Below, piece after piece: positions 26,961 to 39,517 of a stretch of DNA of 64,000 bases (position 1 is its first letter; each line of letters begins with the position of its first letter). The position numbers and the translations under genes are program-made. The notes under the pieces are model-generated. The model did no database searches. It was not told the origin of the DNA and saw only the letters and a list, made by a program, of their open reading frames with translations. The DNA is from Pseudocercospora fijiensis CIRAD86. Its lineage: Eukaryota > Ascomycota > Dothideomycetes > Mycosphaerellales > Mycosphaerellaceae. Location of the stretch: positions 607,400 through 671,399 of the forward strand of contig NW_006921548.1 in assembly GCF_000340215.1 (NCBI RefSeq). The letters run 5' to 3'.

Positions 26961-27369
26961 CTCCTAGTTAGACCCCGCAGTAGTTCGGTTTGCGAACTAT
27001 AGAACGTATATAGTTTGGTTTCTTAGCGGTACCCCTCCGGTTTGGTTCCGGTTTGGTTTTTTACCCCGCTAGTCTAAGCTAGTTTCCGAGAAAATCCGAC
27101 TAAACTACGACGATATGCGACGACATGCGACGACCTCGGATTTAGTCCCGGACGCGATAGGGGCCCTATATTGTACACGCTACACGATTGTATCTGTGTT
27201 TCGGGCTATTTAGACGTGTTTTAGGATAGGTTTTTGTCCGTAGCCGGCACGTAGCCGGCAAACCGGTCCGTATACCGGTTGCTTAGCAAACTAAACTAAA
27301 CCAAACTAGAATTTCGGCTTGGCAAACTAAACCAACCCAACCCGGACTACTGCGGGGTCTACTCCTAGT
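26961..27369. mobile_element. 393-bp hAT-type MITE with 8-bp target duplication
   Basis: The element (26969-27361) begins tagaccccgcagtagttcgg and ends with its inverse, one mismatch in 20. It is flanked by perfect 8-bp direct copies of ctcctagt (26961-26968 and 27362-27369). The second Copia copy has an unbroken version of the same site (near 44360), confirming insertion. There is no coding capacity. TIR start and TSD length fit a non-autonomous hAT element; no autonomous partner with the same ends is in the window. Confidence 0.9.
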
Positions 27370-28142
27370 AGGTAGATAGCGGTTATAAGCTTAGGTTTTT
27401 ACGGTAGTATACGGTAGTTTCCCCCTTTAACCGAACCGAAGTTAAGTAAACTTAGTTTAGTTACTAGATTTGCCGCCTACCCGTTGTTACTTGTATAGTT
27501 ATCTTCTAACTTCTTCCGTTTTTTCCCTAAGACCTATAGAATACCTTATACTTTAGCCTCGTCTTCGGAGAGGATAATTCTATAGACCTCTATAGCTCTA
27601 GAGGGATAATCCCTCTTATAAGTATTCTAGTAGGGGTCTTAGTTTCTTCTTTCTATATATATATTATAGGGGAAGTTATAATCCGAATTGATTTCCTTAT
27701 TCTTATTTAATAGTTTTGTATAGTATTCGTAGCACTTATCTCTAACTATTAGTACTAATTCCTAACTAGGCTTCTATTAAAGGTAATATCTGTTTCGAAT
27801 AATCGGATATATATATATATATCTATTAGTAGTATATTCGTTATATAGATATTGTCGGTTACAAGTTCCTACTCGGTTTTCGTATCTTATATATCTTAGG
27901 CCTAGAGGTTCTTAGTTCTAAGGTATATATTTCCTAATAGGGTCTTTTAGCTTAGAGCAGGTATTATATAGGTAGTTTCTATTATATATAAGTACTTGCT
28001 TAAGGTATCGTTTGTATTTTTATTCCCTCGGAACTCCTTTTTAGCTACCGATTTTTCCTTCGCCCTAATTTACGCATTTTCGACCGTATTTAATATATAT
28101 TAAGCAAGGGTCGTCTTCTAAGTAAGGAAATTGCTTATTATT

Positions 28143-28346
28143 GCGAGCGAAGCTCGCCTTACACTAACAAGGGTACTACAGTAGCTAATTGCGCCGAGTT
28201 GTCACTACGTGATTCCCCGGATTCTGAAAGCTGAAGCTCTAATTAGCTGAATTCTACAAGAACTGCTAGGACGGCACGGTAGAACACAACCTCCGAGAAA
28301 ATCACGTATCTAACTTTTACGCGACTTTATTGCGAGCGAAGCTCGC
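28143..28346 (+). repeat. Two direct copies of a hairpin-headed repeat
   Basis: Copies starting at 28141 and 28330 both read ttgcgagcgaagctcgcc then ttaca; similarity continues at a lower level (cccggatt..., ...tttctacaag...). The head folds into a 6-bp GC stem with a GAA loop, a known unusually stable DNA mini-hairpin. Confidence 0.75.
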
Positions 28347-28492
28347 CTTACAATAGCAACGTAGGTACTAATCCAGTTGCTAGAATGCGCACTTAGCTAC
28401 ACGTAACGCTAAGCCGACCCCGGATTTTAGAATCCTATATACCTAATTAGTCAATTTCTACAAGTAGAGACTTTCGGAGCTAGCGCCGGTAT

Positions 28493-28582
28493 CTCCGAAC
28501 AAGCGCCGACTTCCCGAACAAGCGCCGACTTCCCGAACAAGCGCCGACTTCCCGAACAACCGCCGACTTCCCGAACAACCGC
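28493..28582 (+). repeat. 19-bp minisatellite, about 4.7 units
   Basis: The unit is cccgaacaagcgccgactt. The last units change aag to aac. It is GC-rich within an AT-rich setting. Confidence 0.85.
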
Positions 28583-28954
28583 TAGTAAAGCCTTTTGCCT
28601 TCCTTCTAATACTTCAAATATATAGTAAAATATATAGTAAAATATACAAACAATTAATAAGAAAATTAATAAGAAAATTAACTAAAACATTAATAAAAGA
28701 ATTTATAAAACAACTTATAATAAAAGAACCTATAGAAAAATTAATTTTAATTATAGAAAACATACGATTTAAATTTATAAAATTACCGAAAAATATTAAA
28801 GGAACGAGAGCGAGAATAAGAGCGAGGAACCCTAAAATTCGCGGCTCCGCTATACTAGGTATATATAAAATTTAAAAACTCGCGGGCGCTACCGCTATTA
28901 CTACGTAAGTAGAAGGAGCAGAAGTACTTACGTACGGGTACTATCCTAGTTAGT

Positions 28955-29310
28955 AAAACAATTAACAAAACAACAAACAAAACAACTAATAAAACAACTA
29001 ATAAAACAACTAATAAAACAACTAATAAAACAATTAATAGAACAATTAACAAAACAATTAGTAAAACAATTAACAAAACAATTAACAAAACAATTAATAA
29101 ACCAATTAATAAAACGATAAATAAAACAATTAACAAAACAATTAACAAAACAATTAACAAAACAATTAACAAAACAATTAACAAAACAATTAATAAAACA
29201 ATGAATAAAACAATAGTAGAACAATTAGTAAGGCAATTAATTAAATAATTAATTAAACAATTAGTAAAGCAATTAGTTAAACAATTAGTTAAACAACTAG
29301 TAAAATAAAT
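28955..29310 (+). repeat. 12-bp-period A-rich tandem array
   Basis: Some 25 to 30 units of aaaacaattaac and variants (aataaaacaact, aacaattagtaa). The minus strand reads as monotonous Leu-Ile-Val or Phe-Ile-Asn-Cys repeats; these are an artefact of the array and not a protein. Confidence 0.85.
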
Positions 29311-32300
29311 TATATTCTAGTAAATAAATAACTTATAATAAAGTTAAAAAGAAGGTAAATAATAAACTAGAGAAGAAACTAAATAATAAAGCAAATAACA
29401 GATTAAATAAAAAACTAGAGAACAAAGTAAATAATAAACTAAATAATAAGCTAATTAATAGACTAAATAATAAGCTAGTACTAAACTAAGTAGTAAGATA
29501 GAAAACAAGTAATAAATAAGGATATAAATAAGAGGACTTAGACGTATTAGAAAAAAGAAAACATATAATAAAAATAAATAAGAAAATATAAAATAGGTAA
29601 GTAAAACAAGTAAGATACTAAATAGAAAAACTGTAAAACATTAAAGAAAAAAATTAAAAATAGTTTTTTTAATAATATAAAAAGTAGTAATAGATATAAA
29701 AAATTAGAGAAAACTAGAATAAAAGTAAGTAATATATATAAAGTTAAAAATAATAAAGTAGTATCTAAAATACTAGAAAAGAAAAATAGTAATACAAAAA
29801 TATAAAAATACTTATTCCTAATAAACTATTCTAATAGAACTAAATCGTATAATAATAGTAATAGCTTCAAGGTCTAGCTTCGAGGTCTAAAGAACCGAAT
29901 TAGCTTAGTATATATAAGGCGAAAGCTTCGCTCGCACTCCTCTAGGCACGCGCTAGCCGCCTAGGAGCACATTTTATACTAGTCTCTAGGAGAAGCAGCT
30001 TTAATATTTGTCCTTCTTACCGGGTTAAGGTTTAACGAACTTCTACGTTTATAGCTTATATAGGTAGACGTTGTATCGTACGTAGTAGTAATATAGTCTT
30101 TCCTCGGAGTATATATAGTTCGATATATAGTAGAAGGTATATTTTTCTTCCTTCGGTATTTTCTTTCCTTTAGAAGGAAGTGCTTCGTTATCCTTAGGTA
30201 TTAGAGCTTGCGATATAGAGTCTTAGGGGATATAACTCGATCTACTATTAGTATATACCGTATAGGGTCTTAATTCTTCGTATTAAAGCTTCCTTTTAAA
30301 GCATCGTTAGTATTTAAAGTTATCCGGTTTTAAGCTACGGATACCTTATATAGTAAGGGAAGGTATTATTTCTGTTCGATATCGGATAGGTAGGTCTTTA
30401 TTTCCTTCCTTTATTCGGTAGGTCTTTATATAATTTCCGAGGCTACTAAACGACTTATAGTAGTATAGATAGTCTCTATAGACTAGCTTCCGTTTCTTTC
30501 TTTCTACTATTTACGCGAAGAAGTTAGATCTAGTACTAGTATTAAGTACTTCTCGTTAAAGCTCGTCGATATCTCTAAAGAGTTCTTTATCTTCTTAAAG
30601 AGCTCCTTCTAGCCGGTTTCGAGGGGCGCTATTCTTATCGAACTCGTCCTTATATCTACGCTAGTTAAACTCGGTATTATCGTCTTTACTTTCTCCGGTA
30701 AAGATAGATTCCTATTATTATACCGGCTAAATCTAGGACGGTTATTAAGGGGTACGCTTCTAAGGAGGAGGTATAGAGTTATAGAGATCTTCTTCTTCCT
30801 CTATCCCCTCTACGTTATTTCGAGGTATAGCGTCTTCTACTCTAACGTCGGACTCTTCGTTATTATCCGAGTCGTTCGAGTCCGAGTCTCTTTTAGAGAC
30901 TCCTTAATTAGATACCGATCTACCTTACTTATTATTCCCGTTATTATCGGACGAGTCTAAATCTAAGGTAGGGCTATCGCTTATATTTCTATTAAGTTCC
31001 GGTAAGGGAGGCCTTTTAGGCTCCTCTCCCCCTTCTTTAGATAGCTAGTTATCGTCGATACCGTCGTTAATCTACGTATTAGCGTTCCTTTTAACTCTCT
31101 ATTAATCTAGATCCTAAATAAGATATACTAACTCTACTATATTACCGATAAAGTATCCTAGCTATACTCGTAGTAAGCCGAGCTTTATATACTAGGTAGT
31201 TATTCGTCTCTTATAAGGTATAGTAACGTATACGCGACTACCGAATACGTATTCTCTTAATAGGTTTAGCTTATAGCTATATAGTGCCTCCTAGGTAGTA
31301 ATCTTTATCTTAAGTGCCCTTATTAGCGAACGGTTCTTTAGCTATATAGCGTAATTAAAGGCGTCTAGCTATATATCCTTAGTTAGATCGGTATTTCGAA
31401 GAAACTCTTCTCCTTTATCTTTTAAGATCTAAGAGATTCTTTATAGGAGAGATAGTTCCTATAGTATTATAGCCGCCCGATCTCTTTTAGTACGATATCC
31501 GCGTTCGGCTACTCCGTTTTGTTCGTAGGCGTACGCTATAGTAGGCTCGATCTTAATCGAGTACTTCTTAAGCTAGGCTATAATAAGTCTATTATTTAAG
31601 AACTTATTATTAAAACGATATCGCCTAATCTTAATTCGGTGTTTTCGCTTAATCTTCTTAAGTAATTTCCGAAATCTTTATAGGATCTCGGCCTTAGACC
31701 GTATACGGACTCTCTACGTATATCTCGTCGCGTTATCTATTACGAGGAGAAAGAACTTAGTACTATCTCGTCCCGTAATCGGGTATAGACCCTAAGTATC
31801 TACGTAAACTAGCTCTCCCGGTTTCTTAAATCTCCGGGTAGCTAGGTCTCGAGGCGTTCTTACTAACGCCTTCGAAGTAGCGTAGACTAGGTAGACTACT
31901 CCTAGTTTCGCTCTTAGTTACTTATTAGTAACTCTAATTCCTTCGCTAACTTTTAGTAATCGTCGTAGGTTATTAAAGCCTAGATAACCTATTCGGCGAT
32001 AAAGCTTCTAGACTAGGTTAGAGTAGTCGATAGTAGCCGCGATATACGGCGGTCTTACTCCCTAAAGGACTATAGTATTAGGATCGTTAGGCGAGTCTTT
32101 ATAGATAACTTTATCGTTAGGAATAGTAGTAACTAGTCTATATAGTCCCTCGACCTCTTCTATAACGGCGATATCGTATCCCGCTATAGACTAAATAACT
32201 ATTTCCCTATTCTTCTAGTATCCTAATAGTTTTCCCTTCTTAGAAAGCTATAATATAGAGAGGATGTTATATCTTAGTATTAGTACGTAGGCTACTATTA

Positions 32301-34110
32301 TTAGAGTAAGTTCGGTAGGTCCCTCGTTCGTCTTAAACGCTAGGGTTACCGGGCTACTACCCTCGATATATATTCGGCTATCGCCGTCGGTAGTGCCTAC
32401 TAAGGACTTCTAAGGTTTAAAGTCGTTAAACTACTTTTTGTTATTAACTAGATATAGGTTAGTATCCGAGTCGATAATCTACGTATTATAGTAAACGGGA
32501 CGAGTTAAAGGAGAATACAATATCAAATTATAAAGACTATTAAAACTAGAGATATTACAAGTAGAACGCGTATAATCTCGTTTACTATTCTCTATACCTA
32601 CCTTCTTCCCTCTTAGGCTAAGGGGTTTGTTAGTAGGTATTTTATATAATAAACTTAATAAGTACGTACCTATATATTGCCTTAGCTCTACTTTCTTTAA
32701 ATTAAGAGTATTACGTTACGTAACGTAGTAGTTACTTTCTTTATCGAAGTTTACTATTACCGTAAACTTACGCCTAGTAGGTATTATCTTTATCTTATTA
32801 ACTACTGTTTTATTCGTAGTCTTAACCGTTTATAGTCCCTTTACGCTACGATAGTCGCGCGCGTAGTAACCGGCTTTACTATAGTTATAGTAGGTAACGT
32901 CGGGTTTCTTATTACTCTTTTTCTCTAAGTTCTTCGAGTCCGTTAATAACTTTAAGTATACCTTATTTATCTTATTAGCTTAGCCTACTTAATAGTCCTC
33001 TTTAAACGTAAGTAGTCTTATAGATATAGTATCGAAGTTATCGGAGGTTAGGTTAAGGGTTCTTATATTACGATAGTTTTTAAGGAAGCCTTATACCTAC
33101 ATTACTCCTCTTAGACTACGGATAAACTTAGATATTATTATCTTAGGGCTAATATATCTACTAGTAGTATTAATATCGAAAGCCGCTATTTCGATTTTGT
33201 TAATATAGTCTTATACCGACTTAAAGTCGTATATTTAGATATCTTCCTATTAGTCGAAGGCTCTCTCTAGTTCCCTTTAAGGCGTAGCTCGATACTACGA
33301 GTCTAGCTATATAAAGGTATCGAAAGGATCTATAAAATTTTAAATTCGACGCTATAGATTTTTAGGAAGGCGGGCGACGAGGCTAGCTAGAGCTCGTTAA
33401 ACTCGAGTCTAATTATACCGCTACTCGTCCGTTTTAAACTTAACTAGGTTAAGTTTCTTACTAAGACTAAGACCCTTCTTAATTTCCTTTCGCTCTATCT
33501 TAAGAAGGTTTATAAGTTCGTCTAGTCTAAGGGTAGAACGAGTCTTCTTATAGTAGGCGTTATAGTCTTTCTTTTTATTATCGGTAAGAAGAGATTAACG
33601 CTTCTTATACGTCCTATACTTCTTAACTCGGCGCTTTAGGGAGGCGACTTTATCTATAGTAGAGCCGAGGCTAACTAGCTTTATTTCTTTTCCTCCTTCT
33701 TCTTCGATATAGTAGGCTTCTTCCTAGATAATATATAGGTCCGCTAGGAGGTTTACTCTATCCTCTATTAGCCTAAAGTCGACTACTTTTAGACGGCTAA
33801 GAGGTCTTTCGGATCCTTTAAAGAGGGACTAAAGGCTTTCGGCCTATATATCGGTCTAAAGATTAACTCTCTATTTTAGAAAGTTACGACGGGATCTTAG
33901 GATCTTATAAGGTACTATACTATAGTAGCGACCTTCTATATCGAAGGAGTTAAGAGATATAATAAATAATTTATTTAAGAAGTATAGGTAGGGGGTAGGG
34001 GCTTTTATTAACTAGTATATTATATAATAGTCTATAGAGGATTACCTCGAGTCGGTCTCGTAACGGAACGCGCTATATTACCTAGGTTTTAGGAACCCGG
34101 GCTTATCACT

Positions 34111-34534
34111 ACAACAACACTACTAGGGGATTTTGTTACTAAAGCCAGGTGTCTAGGCCACGTACGATAGTTAGTTGGCTATATATATGATCGGCCTGGA
34201 GGACCCTATGTATAAGATCTTAGANNNNNNNNNNNNNNNNNNNNNNNNNNNNNNNNNNNNNNNNNNNNNNNNNNNNNNNNNNNNNNNNNNNNNNNNNNNN
34301 NNNNNNNNNNNNNNNNNNNNNNNNCCCGCCGCGCAAAATCAAGACCCGGGTAATGTCTCGCCTAAGCCTGTCTCGGGAGCTCTGTTAGGAGTTACAGATG
34401 TCGGGGTGCTTACCCTACGTAGTAGGGCCTTCGGTTATAGTCATTCTGTGGCAACCTACTAGATAGAAGAGATAGAGGCTCAATTATATTCTATACCTTT
34501 ATAGTCTATATAGTTTAAGTAGTTATAAGCCCGG
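34111..34534. other. Junction between two inverted Copia 5' ends, with LTR-like sequence
   Basis: Less mutated sequence on both sides of the assembly gap. The part at 34440-34490 is an inverted match to the LTR-like sequence at 25055-25110 (caattata...gaagagata...caacct). It probably holds the 5' LTRs of both copies. The translated frame across it includes the unknown bases and is not a gene. Confidence 0.5.
34225..34324. other. Assembly gap (100 N)
   Basis: Exactly 100 unknown bases, the usual placeholder for a gap of unknown length. The head-to-head arrangement of the two Copia copies therefore depends on scaffolding. Confidence 0.98.
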
Positions 34535-34596
34535 GTTCCTAAAACCTAAGTAATATAGCGCGTTCCGTTACGGGACCGACTCGAGGTAATCCTCTA

Positions 34597-34610
34597 TAGA
34601 CTATTATATA
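34597..34610 (+). repeat. Target site duplication of the LINE, left
   Basis: tagactattatata; an identical copy is at 39518-39531. Copy 1 of Copia has a single uninterrupted version near 34025-34040 (inverted). Confidence 0.9.
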
Positions 34611-36099
34611 GATAGATAGATATTTCATTTGCCTGTTGTAGTGCCTTTCGGCCTATGTAGGTCTGTTTCTATGTATTGTTTTGGGTAGGAAACCAACTTA
34701 GTTAGTAAAAACCTCCCTCCTGTCCTATTTATAAGTGTTAATCTTCCTCGTTTCCTTGTTTTCCTTCCTCTAGAGTGTACTAGTGTTATAGTTGTTACCC
34801 TCTAACTACCTTGCCTGCTGCCCTGCCCTTCTTTCCCCCTCTTCTTCCCTCCTTCTTATCTACTCCTTAGTTTCCCTTACTAGTGCGAATTGTTGTATAA
34901 ATCCCTGTTTAATAATCTACTTTACTATCCTCTTTAGGTCTTCTTTGCTCTAGATTAGCTTGTCGTATTCCCTTTCTATTGCTTTTAGTCTCTAATCACT
35001 TCTACCTTCTAACTATTAAGGGCAGACTAGTAGTATATACTTAGGGTTCTAAGATTGGTAGCTATATTAGCAAGCTCTGCTTTTAATTCCTAGGACGTTT
35101 CTTCTAAACAGGTAAGATCTGAGTCTAATGTGTTTAGATCTGATTTAGATAGCTAGGCTTGCCTCGGCCCTGTTTAGGTCCTTATAGAGCTAGTAGTTAT
35201 ATTAACCAAATTTGATTAGTGCCTTTAGGGTTCCTAGTCTAACTTGTGTTTTGTTCTATTCCTACTCCTATAGGTATCTAGCAATTGATTCTACTAGGCT
35301 TTGTTTCTCTCCCTTTAGCTTGTCTTCCTTTAGCCTTATATTTAGTCCCTAAAGCTCTTTCTCTAGCATTTCTCTTATTAAGACTCTATATTGCTCTAGG
35401 TCTTTAACTTTTTAGGGAGTTATTTGTAGTCTATCTCGCCTCCTAGTCCTAATACACTAGGCTTTTATCTTGTCTAGTGCCTTTTAGATAGTCTATTAGG
35501 CTAGGTATTCTATTGTCTTTGCTGCATATTAGTGTCTTAGTCCCTTGAAGTATTGTTTAACTAGTAGGATCCCTAATTCCATTTCTACTACCTTTGTTAG
35601 TATAGTTTTGTATATCCCTAGGATTTTCTTTAGGCTTTAGGTTTAGGACCTGCTAACTAGTTACTTAATCCTCTTTAGTGTTTTCTCCTAGGCTGTCTAT
35701 ATCTATGCTCTATATAGCATTGCTAGCTTAACAATTGCTTTATATATAACTTTGGCTTTCTCGAATATAGCCCCCTATATAGAGGCTATAAGCCTATTAA
35801 TAGATTGCATATTAGCATCTGCCCTCTGCTTTGCCTTCTTTACTTATAGTCCCCAATTTAGTTTTAGATCTAGCTAGATCCCTAGTACCCTAAGCTCTAC
35901 TAATAGTTAGGTTTTAAAGCCTTAGATAGTAATTAATTGCTTTATATTATAGGTTAATTTAGCCTTGCTAAAGTAGATAAGCTAGTACTTTTCTAGGGCG
36001 AATTTTGCTCTATACCTCCTTGCCTATTTTTTATACTCCTAGTGCTTCTCTTCTAGGATCTTGCAGTTGGTTTCTATTGTCTTAGACTAGGCTAGGATG

Positions 36100-36240
36100 T
36101 TTGTATTATCTATAAACCCTAATACTAATGTGTTTTTTGATTCTAGGAGTAGGAGTAGGTCTACTATAAAGATAAGGAAGAGGATTAGGGAGAGTATTAA
36201 TCCTTAGGGGATTCCCTTTTTAGTTAGTATTAGGTCTGAT
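36100..36240 (-). pseudogene. LINE reverse transcriptase active-site region
   Basis: Reading leftwards: KKGIP*G (the GxPQGSxLSP block with Gln as TAA), then GFIDNTNIL, where Tad1-type elements have F(V/A)DDxN. The second catalytic Asp is Asn (AAT), a G-to-A change in the TpG at the codon junction. Confidence 0.8.
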
Positions 36241-38629
36241 TTGAATTTGCCTAGAATAAGCTGTATTAATCTTTCCTATAGGAAGGACTAGATAAATTAG
36301 ACTATCTAGTTTAGTATAGCTTTCTGTTTAAGTATATATAGGAGCCTTTTATAGGAGATATTGTTAAAGGCTCCTAAGATATTAAGGGAGAGGAGGGTTG
36401 CTACCTAGTTTTGACTATAGTGCTAGATATGTTTGACCTATTCTGTGATTAGTTCTATAGCTATTAGTATTAACCTCTTCTTTCTTCCTCCTATCTAGCC
36501 TTTAGGAAGGATGTTCCTTTCCTCGGTAAAGGTTGTTAGCCTTTTAGCGACAATTTTTTCTAGCACCTTGCCTATTATATTAAGTAGGGCTATTAGTCTA
36601 TAGGCCTTAAGCTATATATAGTCTTCCTTCTAGGGCTTCCTTAGCACTACTATTAGGGACTTCCTAAATAGTCTTAGGTAGTGTCCTAGTGCTAGGCTTT
36701 ATGAAAAGATATTAGCTAGTACTAGGGCTAGCCCCTTCCTATATACTTTTAGAAGTTTGTTATAGATCTTATCTTCTCCTAGTGCCTTATTACCTAGAAT
36801 TTTCTTTAGGATCCTTTTAATAGTTTCGGGTTTAACCTAGGTGTCTCTTAGTATGCCTAGCAGTAGAGTCTCTTATTCTTTCTCCTTTATATCTAATAGG
36901 TCTGCTTGTACTTTTCTATAGAAGAAGTGTTAGCCTAGGGCTCTTACTTTCCCTTCTATTATAGTCTGTATTTGTCCTTATTAGTCTATAATGTCCGGGA
37001 ATTGTAGTAGCATATCCTTGTCCTGTTTAGGTCTCCTTACCTATTTAGCTATCCTCTATATCTCCTCTAGTTTCTTTGTAATTATTCCTATTATAGATCT
37101 CTATTCTTGTATCTTGTCTTTCTTAATCTAGATCTTCTTTTCCTAGTAGGCTTTGTTGTAGTTGTCCTATGCTTCCTAGGTATAGGTTTGTATCTACTGC
37201 CTCCTAGCCTTCCTTGCTACTTTAACCTTCCTTATATACTTACTAGTCTAGTATAGTTGCTAGTATAGTAAATGTTTCTTTGCTAGGGTATACTTTCTAG
37301 CTACCTGTTTTAGGATTCCTATTAGTTCTTCTACTGCCTTGTTAATGTCCTCTAGCCTTAGTAGGTGCTTTGTTAAGAGTTCCTCTAGTTTTAGGTCCCT
37401 TTCTAGTTCCTCCCTAATCCTACTATATTAGGTACCTTTCTAGTTAAGCTTCTCCTCTAGTTCCCTTTCCTAATTGGCTTAGACATTTAGCTCTATCTAT
37501 ACCGGGAAGTAGTCTAATGATTCTTCTAGTTCCTAGTTAACCCTGCATCTTGTAATCCTATTCCTAATCTAATATAATGCAAAGCATAGGTCTAGTATAC
37601 TGCTACTTCCTCTTGCCTCCTAAGTAATTAGTCCCTTTAGGGTAACAATTTCTATTCCTTCCCTCTCTAATATATTAATCAGTCTTCCTACTAGGAAGTA
37701 ATAAGCTAGGGTAAAGTCTAAGCCCTAGAGGGGGTAGTAGAGGTTGAAATCCCTAAGTAGGATTTAGTAGGTGTTCCCCTAGATAACTCTAGGTAGTCTT
37801 TCTAGGGTTTTTAGTTAGGTACTACTTCTTAAGTCTAGTAGTAGGTTGTATATATAGTAGACTTGGAGTGTACCTTAGGATGTCTCTACTTAAACTAATG
37901 TTAGGTCCCTATCCTCCTATAGTATAGCCTGCTAGGTTTCTGTATCTATCTCCTTGCTAATGTAGATGTATGTCCTTAGGGCTCCCTAGTTGTAGATAAT
38001 TAGGTAGTATCTTGGGTCTTTAACTGTTACTAGTCTCTTTATATATAGGTTGAGCTAGGGCTCTTAGATTGCAATAATGTAATATTCTTTTAGGTTTAGT
38101 ACTTAAAGGAAGCTCCTCTATACCTTATCTTTGCTCTTATTAATATTGTACTATATAATATTCAGTAATGTTGTAATGTTTATTAGGTTTCATCTATATC
38201 GTTTCCCTATAAGTTTTCCTTTAGTCTTCCCTTACTTTAGACTAACATTTAACTAAGCTTTATCTACCCTGCTTCCTTTCCTGCAATATTAAGGTATCTT
38301 AGTCTCCCTAGTTGCTAGTAACTCTCTTATGCTAGTGAGGCCCTAAATGTAAACCTATTATCTTACCTAGACCTCTTTTGTAGCACTTAGCTAGGTTGCT
38401 TCTATACCTAGCTACCCTAGCTTATTGTATATCTTTTTAGTGTATTGATTCTAGCTTCCTTTGCCTTCCTAGCTGCCTATATTCTTACTAGGTATTCCTT
38501 CGCCTAAGAGGGGTATCTTTTAGTATAGTATATATATCTTGCTTCTCCCTTATATACTTTATATTCTTTAACCTAGTAATCCCCTACATAATAGGAGCAG
38601 GTATTAGTTGTCTTTATGCACTTAGCTAC

Positions 38630-38680
38630 TAAGTGTCTATAGTATTGACATTTAAAGCACTGCATTATCCTATAGTTGCT
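38630..38680 (-). other. CCHC zinc knuckle of LINE ORF1
   Basis: The minus strand reads CFKCQYYRHLVAKC, a canonical C-x2-C-x4-H-x4-C, followed by a second partial Cys cluster (NTCSYY). Unlike the Copia knuckle, its ligands are intact, which suggests the LINE has suffered fewer mutations. Confidence 0.7.
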
Positions 38681-39517
38681 TCTATGTATTTCTGTTTCCA
38701 ATCTTTTAAAGTCCTAGAATAACCCCTAGTCTAGTACTATATTAGCTTACTCTACACTCCCTACCTAGATAATTAGGGAAGACTGCTTCTTAGTCTCTTC
38801 GATTTTCCTTTTAATCTATACTACTTTTGTGATCTTTAGGCCTAGGTATATAGCTTAGTTTTGTCTCTATAGGCTCTTAATATCCTATTCTTCCTTAAAG
38901 CTTCTTATTATACTATAGGCTATAATTATAAATTGCTGTTAGGAGACCTTTGCTGTTTTCCCTATCTTAGTTGTCTATTCTTTTTGTGTTTCTAGCTTCT
39001 TTTTGTCCTACTCTTATACTATAAATAGCTTAATTACCCCTTTACCTTCGTTCTTAGCCCTAATTACCTCTTTAACTGCAATTCTTTCTACAATCTCTTT
39101 CCCTATAAGTCCTTAGATTTCCTTTTACTCCTGTAGGTCCGTAATGTAGACTCTAACTACTGTCCTCGGGGGTTTTAGCGCCTCCTAACTAGCTACTGCT
39201 GCCTAGGTGCGGTAGTTTAGGCTTATCTCCTATTGTTTCTTCGTAATCTTTGCTGCGACTATATTTGCTACCTTTGTGATTACGTAGCTTGCCTAGTTAT
39301 AGATTGCTTTCAGTCCTCTAAGGAGTTCTAAGATTATTATCCTATATGCCCTCTTAGGGGTTCTTCTATCTTCTGCCTTTAGCACCTCCTTTGCCCTAGT
39401 ATATAGTGCTTTCTATTCGTCCTCCCTTCCTTCTTAACTATCTTCCCTCTGTCTCTAATTGTTCGCTGCTATTTTTCCTTGAGGAATAGTATATAGCTTA
39501 GCAATGCTAAGGCCCTT

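Larger units (their letters stand above)
28141..29974. mobile_element. 1.8-kb insertion with hairpin ends, minisatellite and A-rich tract
   Basis: Copia copy 2 reads straight through this point (near 43590), whereas copy 1 carries 1,834 extra bp between ...ttgcttatta and tatactag... without an evident target duplication. The segment contains three copies of a strong hairpin (gcgagc-gaa-gctcgc at 28143-28157 and 28332-28346; a variant in inverted orientation at 29919-29935), a 19-bp minisatellite, and about 1.2 kb of A-rich DNA with a 12-bp period. No transposase was seen. Insertion between A and T without duplication recalls Helitrons, but the expected CTRR end is missing. A deletion from copy 2 is the alternative. 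Confidence 0.6.
25013..34110 (-). mobile_element. Ty1/Copia LTR retrotransposon, copy 1, RIP-mutated
   Basis: Transcribed right to left: Gag (about 33.9-32.8 kb), protease (near 32470), integrase (about 32.2-31.3 kb), reverse transcriptase (about 27.0-25.9 kb) and RNase H ending at 25228. Integrase and Gag are nearly identical to the copy at 39532-44815. The knuckle cysteines/histidine read as Tyr (32850-32894), the protease DSG reads DSD, and the RT YxDD reads YIDN (26287-26298). Two later insertions interrupt it: a 393-bp MITE (26969-27361) and a 1.8-kb segment (28141-29974). LTR-like sequence at 25013-25110 has an inverted partner near 34440-34490. Confidence 0.85.
34611..39517 (-). mobile_element. 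Tad1-like LINE (non-LTR retrotransposon), RIP-mutated
   Basis: A 4.9-kb element between perfect 14-bp target duplications, inserted in Copia copy 2. The minus-strand order is as expected: ORF1 nucleic-acid-binding protein with a CCHC knuckle (near 38630-38680), endonuclease (about 37.4-38.2 kb) and reverse transcriptase (about 35.9-36.9 kb, with KKGIP*G before the active site). The RT box reads GFIDNTNIL instead of FxDD (36105-36116), so catalysis is lost. The left end (3' end of the element) carries a short gata-type simple repeat, as LINE tails often do. Stops are mostly TAG. It supplies the kind of enzyme able to make DNA copies of viral RNA, but this copy is dead. Confidence 0.85.

Noticed and set aside
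28141..28170. TTAC followed by seven bases and A, reminiscent of the Starship giant-element target site
   Set aside because: Such a short motif is expected by chance; no tyrosine recombinase (DUF3435) gene was seen in the window.
28855..29224. Long minus-strand frames of repeated Leu-Ile-Val or Phe-Ile-Asn-Cys that look like a membrane protein
   Set aside because: They are translations of the 12-bp-period A-rich array, equally open in two frames, and have no start context or domain.
34175..34462. Plus-strand frame of 95 codons across the gap
   Set aside because: A third of it is unknown bases of the assembly gap; the rest is LTR-like sequence.
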